Positions 53,133 to 61,209 of a stretch of DNA of 64,000 nt are shown piece by piece. The position numbers and the translations under genes are program-made. The notes under the pieces are model-generated. The model saw nothing but the letters and a program-made list of their open reading frames with translations. It was not told the origin of the DNA and made no database searches. Source of the stretch: Paradevosia sp036499825 (GTDB lineage: Bacteria; Pseudomonadota; Alphaproteobacteria; Rhizobiales; Devosiaceae); the NCBI GenBank assembly GCA_036499825.1, contig DASYCZ010000042.1, forward strand, positions 84,973 to 148,972. Direction: 5' to 3'. Position 1 is the stretch's first letter. The number at the start of each line of letters is the position of its first letter.

Positions 53133-56100
53133 TCAGAACTTCACGTTGAACCCCAACGTCCCCGTCAGATCATAGCTGTTGCCGAAGTTGGAAAGGCTGG
53201 TGTTGACCAAGGCTTCGCCGTGGATCGCGTATTTGTCGTCGCCCCAGTTGTAGGTGCCGCCGATGCCGAGGCCGCCCCAGAGGGGGTCTTCCTGGCTGGT
53301 CAGGGTCACGCCGGCGAGGTTGGTCTTCGAACCCGAGGTGAAATCGTAATAGAGGTTGGCGATGCCATAGGCGTGGAGTTGCCTCGTATCGCCGTCCTCG
53401 GTCCAGCTGTTTTCGTAATCGGCCGAAATGCCGAGCCTGCCGCGGAGGCGGGCGCCGTCGTCGAGCGCCACGGAGGCGCCGAACGTATCGGTGAAGTCGT
53501 CATAGTCGACCGCCGAATAGACCAGCTGCGCCTGTGGCGTCAGCGTCCAGTTGGGCCCCAGCGCAATGCGCTGGCCGGCTTCGAGACTGGCCGCATAGCC
53601 AAAGCCCTTGATGCCGGAGGCAAGGCTCGTGGCGGCCGTCGCCGAATGCAGGTCGCTGTCATACCAGGTGAGCCGGGCCTGGGCATCGAGATAGAAGCCC
53701 CCATGACCCTGCCAGGTCAGGGTGCCGCCAAGCCCGTAGCCGCTGGCCCCGATGCTGCCCACCCCATAGGGCGAATGCACATCGGCCGAAACCGTGCCGT
53801 AATCGACGAAGATGCCGCCATTGAGCCGGCCCTTGTCATCGGTATGCAGCAGCCCGTCGGCACCGGCCTGCAACTGCCAGGTATCTGTGTCGTAGTTGGC
53901 ATTGGTGGTGGAGGTCCTGGGGTCGATCTTCATGTGGCCGCCGATGATGCGCCCCCACAATCCGCTGCCTTCGCCCATGCCGTCGGGCGTCGTGCCGGTA
54001 TCGACGACGCCATCGGTCCAGGCGCGGTTGCCCAGCCGGCGCTGCATGGTGTCGAGGCCGTTGAAGCCCTGCAGCACATTGGCGAAGGCCTCGTAGATGG
54101 GCGCGCCCGGCTGGTAGAGCGGGCCGCTCGGGCCCGTGGGGCCGCCCGGCGGCACCACCGGATCGGTCAGCAACGAGCGCAGATACCAGTCGCCATCGGT
54201 GGGCACGCTGACGCTGCCCTTGTAGAGCCGGTAGCTATAGGCGCCGCCCACCACGGCCGGATCGCCGTGGAACCGATAGACGCCATCGAGCGTGAAGGCG
54301 GCGTTCGAAGCACCATCGATGGAGACCACCTTGATGCCCTCGACCGTCTGCGCGCCCTTGCCGTTGAGATTGGTGACGCGCAACAGACCCGTGCCCGACG
54401 AGCTGCCCTGGATATGGAGAAGGTCGGTGGCGGAGCTGTCATCGCCGAGGGCCGTGTTGAGCGCCACGATGCCGCCCGTGGCGGTGTAATTGTTGGTCAC
54501 GGTCAGCACCGTACCGGGCCCGGTGCCGTTGGTTGAAACGAGGCCCGCATTGCGAAGGCTCGCTATTGTCTGGTTGAACCCTGCCAGGTTCATCGCCCCG
54601 CCCGCGTCGACGACCGCATTGGAGGCGGCGCTGAAGCTGTTGGTGGCGCCGGCCTGAAGCGTGCCGGCCATCACATGGGTGTCGCCCACATAGGTGTTGG
54701 CGCCGGACAAGATCGTGGTGCCCGCGCCGATCTGGCTGAGCCCGCCCGCGCCGGAGACGGCGCCACTGAACGCATAGGTGTTGCTGCGGTTGAAGGCGAG
54801 CGTGCCCGCATTGGCCACATTGCCCACAATGCTGCCGGTGTTGCCGCCATTGCCCAGCTGCAGCGTGCCATCGGTGATCGTAGTGCCGCCCGTATAGGTG
54901 CTGGCCCCGGTCAGCGCCGTGGTGCCGGTGCCGATCTGGCGGAGCTCGCCCGTGCCCGAAACCACGCCGCCGAACACCACGGCATCGCTGCGATTGAAGG
55001 CCAGCGTGCCATTGTCGGCCACATTGCCCATAATGGAGCCGGTGGTGGTGCCATCGCCCAGCTGCAGCGTGCCATCGGTGATCGTGGTGCCGCCCGTATA
55101 GGTGTTGGCGGCGGTCAATATCGTGGTGCCGGTGCCGATCTGGCGGAGTGCGCCCGTGCCCGAGACGATGCCACTGAACGTATAGGCATTGTTGCGGTTG
55201 AAGGCGAGGGTGCCCTCATCGGCCACATTACCCACAATGCTGCCGCTGTTGCCGCCATCGCCCAGCTGCAGCGTGCCGGCGGTGATCGTGGTGCCACCCG
55301 TATAGGTGTTGGTGGCGCGCAAAACCGTGGTACCGGTGCCGTCCTGGTGGAGGTCGCCGGCGCCCGAGACGATACCGTCGAACGTATAGGTGTTGCTGCG
55401 GTTGAAAGCGAGGGTGCCGGCATCGGCCACATTGCCCAAAATGCTGCCGGTGGTGCCGCCATTGCCGAGCTGCAGAATGCCGGCCGCGATCGTGGTGCCG
55501 CCGATATAGGTGTTGTCGCCGGCCATGACCAGCCGCCCGGTGCCCTGCTTGATGAGGGAACCCGGCAATGGCGGTTGCCCATTGGCCAAGACGACGTTGG
55601 CATCCTCCAGCGTATCGAAGCCCTGCGTGTCGATGGTCATGCCACGAGGGCCGATGCCGATGGTGAAGGTGCCGCTATAGCTGCCGAGGAAGGGGTTGCC
55701 ATAGCCGTTGTCGACCGTATCGGCGGTGGCGCGCAGGATGCCGCCATCGAACAACGCCGTGGCGCTGTCATTGCCCTTCATCAGCGACGAGGTTTCGAGA
55801 ACGCCCTCATGGCCGGGCGTGCCAAGCACCGTCAATTCGCCGCTCGAGCCGGAAACGACGCCGTTATCGATGCCGATCCAGACATTGTTGGCGGTGGCGA
55901 GGCCGCCATCCTCGATGGTCACCTCGCCGTGTCCGATGTGGTTTGGCCCCGCCGTGGTGCCGCCACCCTCACCGATACCCAGAAAGGCGCCCGCCTGCAG
56001 TTGCGAGCCGCCGCCCGTCACTGTGACGATACCATCGCTGCCGACACCGATATCGACCTGACTCGCCTTGGCGATGGCGCCGTCCTCGACAACCAGGGTG

Positions 56101-57197
56101 CCGTTGGCGGAATTGCCGTCGCGCATTTCACCGATCTTCAAGTACCAATCCGTGGACACAGTCGATCCGGCGCCGGTCACGAGGAGGTCGCCATCACCCC
56201 CAAAGCCGATCGTAAACGACCCATCGGTTGACGTCAGCGCACCGCCATTCGAGACGGTTAGCGTGGCTATTCCGTTCATCGCGGCGGCAAGGAAAAGACC
56301 GCCTTCCCCGACCTCCCAGACCGAGCCTGCCCCATCTACCGTGGCGCTGATGGCGCTGGCATGGGCTCCAAGGATTCCCTCGCCGAGAAAAGCCCGCTGG
56401 GTCACCAATTTGCCCTGGTTGTCGACGCCGATCGTTACCGCCCCTGTCGTATCGCGGCCGGCAATAAGATCACTTGTATTGGTGAACGTGCTGCCCGCAC
56501 CGGTAACAAGCAAATTCGCGTTGACAAAGGTTGCGTCATCGACGGGGCCGTTGGGCAGATAGGAACTGTTGACGGTGAACTCTCCGCCGCCCGAGACCTC
56601 GAGCGTGCCGCCATCGATAGAGAGGACGCCGGTGTAGGAACTGTTCCCGCCATCTAGCGCCAGGGTGCCGTTGCCAACCTTGTGGAATGCATAGGACTGC
56701 CCGATGCCACCCAGATTCATATCTCCGGAATAAAGAAAGTTGCCGTCCCCTCCCAGGGTTAGGTCCAGGTCGAGCGGTACACCGCTCGAGATAGGGCCAT
56801 CGAGCGTCAACGTGCCGGAGGCGGAGGTGATAGTCGTGGAAGCGCCGAAATCGATGGGTCCCGATACCGTGTTGTTGCCGGTACTGTTGAGCGCTCCGAT
56901 GCCGCCATTGCCATTACCGGAAAGTGTATAAAGGCCCTGCTCGACCACAATGTCGCCGCTGATCGCCAGCGTGCCGCCGGGCTGCACCGTGGTTGTATCC
57001 CCGGTACCGCCGAGGTCGCCCTGGCTGGTCACGCTCTTGGTGATGCCTCCCGGAACGGTCGTGTCGGCGCCCAGCGCCATCGCGGGCGCTGCCAGTGCGG
57101 CCGGGATCGCGACGCCCAGCATGAGAAGCCGGGAAAGACGGGCGGCCACAGGGGCCGGCTTGTGGGCCGAACGCCAGGCCAGGGAAATATCGTGCAT
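53133..57197 (-). CDS. Autotransporter AT4
   Basis: 1,354-residue type V secreted surface protein. The ATG at 57197 gives MHDISLAWRSAHKPAPVAAR then a hydrophobic signal core (LLMLGVAIPAALAAPAMA, cleavage near ALG/ADT), with AGG upstream; the longer frame to 57263 lacks a signal-like start. The N-terminal half has NTSDLIAGRD and GEGGGTTAGP-like turns. Residues ~560-840 are four near-identical 68-residue PATR modules. The linker PPGGPTGPSGPLYQPGAPIY is shorter than in AT1 and AT3. The barrel (~285 residues, WQLQAGADGLLHTDDKGRLN ... ARLTWYDSDLH ... FNVKF) belongs to the AT1/AT3 type. Function is probably adhesion. Confidence 0.94.
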   Translation of the reverse strand: MHDISLAWRSAHKPAPVAARLSRLLMLGVAIPAALAAPAMALGADTTVPGGITKSVTSQGDLGGTGDTTTVQPGGTLAISGDIVVEQGLYTLSGNGNGGIGALNSTGNNTVSGPIDFGASTTITSASGTLTLDGPISSGVPLDLDLTLGGDGNFLYSGDMNLGGIGQSYAFHKVGNGTLALDGGNSSYTGVLSIDGGTLEVSGGGEFTVNSSYLPNGPVDDATFVNANLLVTGAGSTFTNTSDLIAGRDTTGAVTIGVDNQGKLVTQRAFLGEGILGAHASAISATVDGAGSVWEVGEGGLFLAAAMNGIATLTVSNGGALTSTDGSFTIGFGGDGDLLVTGAGSTVSTDWYLKIGEMRDGNSANGTLVVEDGAIAKASQVDIGVGSDGIVTVTGGGSQLQAGAFLGIGEGGGTTAGPNHIGHGEVTIEDGGLATANNVWIGIDNGVVSGSSGELTVLGTPGHEGVLETSSLMKGNDSATALFDGGILRATADTVDNGYGNPFLGSYSGTFTIGIGPRGMTIDTQGFDTLEDANVVLANGQPPLPGSLIKQGTGRLVMAGDNTYIGGTTIAAGILQLGNGGTTGSILGNVADAGTLAFNRSNTYTFDGIVSGAGDLHQDGTGTTVLRATNTYTGGTTITAGTLQLGDGGNSGSIVGNVADEGTLAFNRNNAYTFSGIVSGTGALRQIGTGTTILTAANTYTGGTTITDGTLQLGDGTTTGSIMGNVADNGTLAFNRSDAVVFGGVVSGTGELRQIGTGTTALTGASTYTGGTTITDGTLQLGNGGNTGSIVGNVANAGTLAFNRSNTYAFSGAVSGAGGLSQIGAGTTILSGANTYVGDTHVMAGTLQAGATNSFSAASNAVVDAGGAMNLAGFNQTIASLRNAGLVSTNGTGPGTVLTVTNNYTATGGIVALNTALGDDSSATDLLHIQGSSSGTGLLRVTNLNGKGAQTVEGIKVVSIDGASNAAFTLDGVYRFHGDPAVVGGAYSYRLYKGSVSVPTDGDWYLRSLLTDPVVPPGGPTGPSGPLYQPGAPIYEAFANVLQGFNGLDTMQRRLGNRAWTDGVVDTGTTPDGMGEGSGLWGRIIGGHMKIDPRTSTTNANYDTDTWQLQAGADGLLHTDDKGRLNGGIFVDYGTVSADVHSPYGVGSIGASGYGLGGTLTWQGHGGFYLDAQARLTWYDSDLHSATAATSLASGIKGFGYAASLEAGQRIALGPNWTLTPQAQLVYSAVDYDDFTDTFGASVALDDGARLRGRLGISADYENSWTEDGDTRQLHAYGIANLYYDFTSGSKTNLAGVTLTSQEDPLWGGLGIGGTYNWGDDKYAIHGEALVNTSLSNFGNSYDLTGTLGFNVKF
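54690..55510 (-). repeat. 204-bp in-frame tandem repeats in AT4
   Basis: Four copies with an exact 204-bp period: the CGTATAGGTG landmark falls at 54891, 55095 and 55299, and GATATAGG at 55503. Each codes for 68 residues beginning NTYTGGTTIT and containing GNVAD.GTLAFNR. The high DNA identity implies recent duplication and scope for copy-number change by recombination. Confidence 0.92.
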
Positions 57198-57394
57198 CGC
57201 AACCTGCTCAAATATCGACCGAAGTATTGCCGACTCGTAGAATAGATGCGTGCGGTTAACCAATTATTTTCGATCAGCCACAGGTTTGGTGACAGTTCGC
57301 AAGCAACGGTACGGTATTCGAGTGCAGAAATGTGACAGTTTGTGACAGTGATCTGGGGCGGTGCTTGGGGGGATGGGCTGGGTGTGCGTGGCTA

Positions 57395-57460
57395 GCCGCC
57401 GGCATCCAGCGTGGGGATCATCCCCCGCATGGATTACGGCCTCCGCCCAAATGACCCGGA
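57395..57460. repeat. Degraded family A copy
   Basis: CGGCATCCAGCGTGGGGATC and GGATTACGGCCTCCGCCC followed by AAATGACCCGGA. It is a diverged right half resembling the copy at 3949. Confidence 0.7.
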
Positions 57461-57485
57461 GTGAAGGCCCCTATCGCCCACCCCA

Positions 57486-59084
57486 TCACCCCTCCCGCAC
57501 CGCATCGAAATGCAGCCCGAAGCGCGACAGGTATTTTCGCAGCCTGTCGGCGTCGTTGGCGCTGGCTTTGGCGAGGCGGGAGACGGCGAATAAAGCGCGG
57601 CCCGCATCGCTCGCCGTCCGGCTCGTGCGGCAGATGCGGATGACTTCGGCCAGTTGCACGCGGTCGAACGGATCGATCTGGTCGAGGCGGTCGCCCAGCA
57701 CCCCCGCCAGCATCCTGTCGGCATCGGCGTCATCGCCCGCCGCCCATTGGCGGGTCAGGCGGTCTGTTTCGGCCAGAACCGTTTCCTCGTTGATCCGCCC
57801 GTCGGGCGCCAGCGTCGCCATGCGCGTCACCGAGGCCGACAGGTCGCGGAAATTGGCGCTCCAGCGCGCCTCGGGCGCGGTGGCGAATTTGAGGTAGAGC
57901 GCCCTTGCCTCGCGATTGAAAGTGGCGTTGCGCCCCTCGCGCTCGGCATGGCGCCTGAGCTCGAAATCGAGGTTGGGCTCGATATCCTCCTTGCGCTCGC
58001 CGAGCGGCGGCAGCGAAAAGGTCCAGAGGTTGAGGCGCGCCAGCAGGTCATCGCGAAAGCGCCCGGCGCGCACGCTGGCGGCGAGATCGCGATTGGTGCC
58101 GGCGATCAACTGGAAATCTGAGGAAACGTCGTGGTCCGAGCCGATGGGCAGGAAGCGCTTCTCCTCGATGGCGCGCAGGCACATGGCCTGCTCGTCAAGG
58201 CCGAGTTCGCCGATCTCGTCGAGAAACAGCACGCCCCCGTCGGCGCTGCGCATCAGGCCGGCGCGCTCGGACTGGGCCCCCGTAAAGGCGCCCCGCACAT
58301 GCCCGAACAGGCTCGACATCGCCTGGTCACCCCTGAGGGTAGCGCAGTTGACCTCGACGAACGCCCCGCTCACCTGGCGCTGGGCCTTCTTGAGCTCGTA
58401 AATGCGCCGGGCCAGCTGCGATTTGCCGGCGCCGGTGGGGCCGGTCAGCAGCACCGGGGCGCGCGAGCGGATCGTCACCTTCTCGATCTCCTCGATCATG
58501 GCGTTGAACGCCACATTGCGCGTCGCGATGCCGGATTTGAGGAACGAGGCCGCTTCCTGCCGCTCGGCGGCAAAGCGCGTCGCGATCGCATCATAGCGGG
58601 AAAGATCGAGATCGATGATGGCGTGGCTGCCCGCAGGGTCCGCCGCCGAAACGCCACGGCGCGGCGGCGACAGCTGCAACAGCCTTCCGGGAATGAACCG
58701 CGCCTCGGTCAACAGGAACCAGCAGATCTGCACCACATGCGTGCCGGTGGTGATGTTGACCAGATAATCCTCGCGCTCGGGATCGAAACTGTAGGCGTCG
58801 GCGAAATCCCGCAGGGCCGTATAGACCTCGCTGAAATCCCACGGGTCCCTGAGCTCGAATGCGTGCCGCCGCACCTCCGTGGCCGGGGCCACCTGCGCGA
58901 TATCGGCGGTCACCCGGTCCGCCAGCGCCGTGGAGCGCCGGTCGGCCAGCAGCTCCAGCCGGTCGATAAACAGGCCCGGCTGCTGGCAGAGCGCCACTGT
59001 CGGCCGCCACTTCCGCCAGCGCTCCTCGGAGCCGCCGCTATCGAGCGAGGTGCCCAGCACCGCTATGGCGACGCGTCGCCGCAT
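57486..59084 (-). CDS. rtcR: RtcR, sigma-54-dependent activator of rtcB
   Basis: 532-residue enhancer-binding protein. Residues ~1-180 are the RtcR N-terminal CARF-like sensor (RRRVAIAVLGTSLDSGG, YLVNITTGTHVVQICWFLLT), thought to bind an RNA-derived ligand. The AAA+ domain has Walker A GPTGAGKS (215-222), the sigma-54-contacting GAFTGA loop (265-270) and Walker B VLFLDE (285-290), with LNLWTFSLPPLGERKEDIEP following. The C-terminus carries a DNA-binding helix region. It is divergent from rtcB, whose sigma-54 promoter it should activate. A TATAAT box at 59114-59119 on the minus strand may be its own -10. Confidence 0.95.
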   Translation of the reverse strand: MRRRVAIAVLGTSLDSGGSEERWRKWRPTVALCQQPGLFIDRLELLADRRSTALADRVTADIAQVAPATEVRRHAFELRDPWDFSEVYTALRDFADAYSFDPEREDYLVNITTGTHVVQICWFLLTEARFIPGRLLQLSPPRRGVSAADPAGSHAIIDLDLSRYDAIATRFAAERQEAASFLKSGIATRNVAFNAMIEEIEKVTIRSRAPVLLTGPTGAGKSQLARRIYELKKAQRQVSGAFVEVNCATLRGDQAMSSLFGHVRGAFTGAQSERAGLMRSADGGVLFLDEIGELGLDEQAMCLRAIEEKRFLPIGSDHDVSSDFQLIAGTNRDLAASVRAGRFRDDLLARLNLWTFSLPPLGERKEDIEPNLDFELRRHAEREGRNATFNREARALYLKFATAPEARWSANFRDLSASVTRMATLAPDGRINEETVLAETDRLTRQWAAGDDADADRMLAGVLGDRLDQIDPFDRVQLAEVIRICRTSRTASDAGRALFAVSRLAKASANDADRLRKYLSRFGLHFDAVREG

Positions 59085-59242
59085 ATTTATCCCACTGTAT
59101 AATTTACGCGCTCATTATATCGGATTTTTGCCCCGACGCAATGGACCTTTGATCGGCGGTTTTCGGGCGGACCGGATAATTTTCTATTGATTGCAAGGCG
59201 TTACAAGAATTTTTCGCACGTTTCCGGGACATTCGGTGCACT

Positions 59243-59258
59243 TGGCACGCCCCATGCA
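59243..59258 (+). promoter_or_regulatory. Sigma-54 (-24/-12) promoter of rtcB
   Basis: TGGCACGCCCCATGCA has GG and GC separated by exactly 10 bp, matching the RpoN consensus. It lies in the rtcR-rtcB intergenic region on the rtcB strand, about 150 bp upstream of the rtcB ATG. RtcR-type activators work only with sigma-54, which supports the call. Confidence 0.88.
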
Positions 59259-59279
59259 ATCAAGGGCTCTGACCAAGCG

Positions 59280-59411
59280 ATGAGCAAAGCAAGGACGGGC
59301 AAATCCGTGCCTGTCGCGGCGGCGGGTGGCCGTCGCCGCATCCCCATCAGGCGGCCGGCCCCTTGCCCCATGCAGGTACCGGCCGCCAATCGAAAGCGAG
59401 TAAACACATGA
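59280..59411 (+). CDS. Basic 43-residue ORF coupled to rtcB
   Basis: ATG at 59280, about 22 nt after the sigma-54 -12 element; its TGA overlaps the rtcB ATG (ATGA at 59408-59411). It encodes MSKARTGKSVPVAAAGGRRR, continuing through IPIRRP to ...NRKRVNT, with Lys/Arg making up more than a quarter. No strong ribosome site precedes it, but rtcB itself also lacks a good one, so coupling would make sense. It may be a leader peptide, a small RNA-binding protein or chance. Confidence 0.42.
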   Translation: MSKARTGKSVPVAAAGGRRRIPIRRPAPCPMQVPAANRKRVNT

Positions 59412-60808
59412 CCGATACTTTGAGTGGACAGGATTTGATCGATGCGGGGCTGCGCCAGGGCCGGTGGTTCACCACGGCGCTGCGGGCCGCCAATATGGTG
59501 CTCGAGGGCGGCGGCAGCCGGGAGGAGGCGCTGGGCGCCGCCAGGCTCCATGAGCCCGGCCCGGCGCTGCGCCTTCACGCGCCCGGCGCCGTGCCGTTCT
59601 TCGCCAATATCGAGGCCGACAATGAAGACGAAGCCGCCAATGTCGTGGCGGTGAGCAACAGCATGGCCGAGCTCATGCGCACCCCGGTGGTGCGCGCCGG
59701 CGCCATCATGCCCGATGCCTGCCCCGCCGGCCCGCCCGGCACCATTCCGGTGGGCGGCGTCGTGGCCTCCGAGGGTATTCATCCGGGCATGCATTCGGCC
59801 GATATCTGCTGTTCGATGGCCATTTCGGTGTTTCCGCGCACCGCCCCCATCGACCTGCTGGATGCCGTGCACGCCGTCACGCATTTCGGGCCGGGCGGCC
59901 GCCCGCGCGGCGCGCAATTGCGTCCCGATGCCGAACTGCTGGAAAAGTTCGACGCCAACCCGCTGCTGCACGATGCCATCAGCCCGGCAATCGAGCATTT
60001 CGGCACGCAGGGCGATGGCAACCATTTCGCCTTCGTCGGAACCATCAGGTCTTCGGGCGAGACCGCGCTCGTCACCCATCACGGGGCGCGCGGGCCCGGC
60101 GCCCGGCTCTACCAGAAGGGCATGAAGCTGGCCGAGCGCCACCGTGCCGGGCTGTCGCCCGAAACCCTGCCGCAGAACGCCTGGATTCCACCCGGCACAG
60201 AGGATGCCGATATCTATTGGGATGCCTTGCAGCTGATGCGCGAATGGACCAGGGGCAACCATCTGGTGATCCACGACCTGGCCGCCGCCCGGCTGGGCGT
60301 GGCGGTGGCCGACCGGTTCTGGAACGAGCACAACTTCGTTTTCCGCAAATCCGATGGCCTGTTCTATCACGGCAAGGGCGCGACGCCCGCCTTCGACAAT
60401 TGGGCACACGATGCCACCGATTTGACGCTGATCCCGCTCAACATGGCCGAGCCCGTGCTGATCGTGCGCGGGCGCAACGCCCCCCACGGACTGGGGTTCT
60501 CGCCGCACGGCGCCGGCCGCAACTTCTCGCGCAGCCAGCACAGGCGCATGCAGGGTGAACGCAGCGACGCCGAAATCTTCGCGGCGGAAACCGCGGGCAT
60601 CGATGCGCGGTTCTTTTCGGGCGTCACCGATATTTCGGAATTGCCCAGCGCCTATAAGAGCGCCACAGCCGTCCGCCGCCAGATCGAAAGTTTCGGGCTG
60701 GCCGAGGTGGTCGACGAGGTCATCCCCTTCGGCTCCATCATGGCCGGCGACTGGCAGGCCAGCGCCCCCTGGCGCAAGCGCGCCCGCCGTCGCGGCGCGC
60801 CACGGTAG
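59408..60808 (+). CDS. rtcB: RtcB family RNA ligase
   Basis: 466-residue RNA-splicing ligase homologue that joins 2',3'-cyclic-phosphate and 5'-OH RNA ends using GTP and Mn2+ (family knowledge). Metal and active-site signatures are visible: SADICCS with Asp132 and Cys134 in place of the usual DxGCG, GDGNHF with His206, HHGARGPG at 224-231, EHNF with His308, and HGAGR with His367, the guanylylated histidine. The start is ATG at 59408. No rtcA or other repair gene follows; the next gene is a chemoreceptor. Expression depends on the sigma-54 promoter and RtcR. It belongs to the branch of RtcB-like ligases with altered DxGCG motif. Confidence 0.92.
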   Translation: MTDTLSGQDLIDAGLRQGRWFTTALRAANMVLEGGGSREEALGAARLHEPGPALRLHAPGAVPFFANIEADNEDEAANVVAVSNSMAELMRTPVVRAGAIMPDACPAGPPGTIPVGGVVASEGIHPGMHSADICCSMAISVFPRTAPIDLLDAVHAVTHFGPGGRPRGAQLRPDAELLEKFDANPLLHDAISPAIEHFGTQGDGNHFAFVGTIRSSGETALVTHHGARGPGARLYQKGMKLAERHRAGLSPETLPQNAWIPPGTEDADIYWDALQLMREWTRGNHLVIHDLAAARLGVAVADRFWNEHNFVFRKSDGLFYHGKGATPAFDNWAHDATDLTLIPLNMAEPVLIVRGRNAPHGLGFSPHGAGRNFSRSQHRRMQGERSDAEIFAAETAGIDARFFSGVTDISELPSAYKSATAVRRQIESFGLAEVVDEVIPFGSIMAGDWQASAPWRKRARRRGAPR

Positions 60809-60847
60809 GGGAGACGCCACTCACAGGGGCCCCATCCCTCCTCACCA

Positions 60848-60960
60848 CGGAGTCATTCCGGCGAAGGCCGGCCGGGATCCATGCCGGGAACGCCCCACGC
60901 GCTGGATGCGCGCGGTGAACCACGGACATGGATTCCGGCCTGCGCCGGAATGACCCGGTG
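60848..60960. repeat. Family A repeat, both halves
   Basis: GAGTCATTCCGGCGAAGGCC with a 4-bp internal duplication (GGCC GGCC GGGATCC) on the left, and TTCCGGCCTGCGCCGGAA on the right. The rest of 60809-61071 shows no gene. Confidence 0.82.
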
Positions 60961-61071
60961 ATTGGGGGAGATCGCACGACCTCTCGTCCCTCCACCCCCA
61001 AGCTCCCCAAGTCTCCACACCGCCTCCAAACTATAAATCAGCGATTCCTGCCCATCCCGAAGAATTCAAAA

Positions 61072-61094
61072 TTAACCAAGATTCGGTAAGAATC
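61072..61094 (+). promoter_or_regulatory. CtrA/GANTC-like element upstream of the chemoreceptor gene
   Basis: TTAACCAAGATTCGGTAAG contains TTAA half-site-like ends and an internal GATTC; a GAATC follows at 61090-61094. CtrA boxes (TTAA-N7-TTAA type) and CcrM GANTC sites control motility and chemotaxis genes in many alphaproteobacteria. It lies about 120 bp before the start codon. Confidence 0.45.
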
Positions 61095-61209
61095 CCCACG
61101 GTTGCCGCCCGATGTTCGCCTGGCACTGAAGCCGGATCGGCGCAGTCACGGTGACTCCGTCGGCGAATGTCCGTCGACGCAACGAAGATAGCCAGTGGAA
61201 GCTAGCGAG

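Noticed and set aside
54690..55510. CRISPR-like periodicity
   Set aside because: The 204-bp units are in-frame protein repeats without short spacer/repeat structure; family A palindromes likewise are dispersed, not arrayed.
54675..56231. 518-codon plus-strand ORF antisense to AT4
   Set aside because: Periodic shadow of the 204-bp repeats; no ribosome site.
59201..60820. 539-codon minus-strand ORF antisense to rtcB
   Set aside because: RtcB active-site motifs prove the plus strand; the other frame is a shadow.
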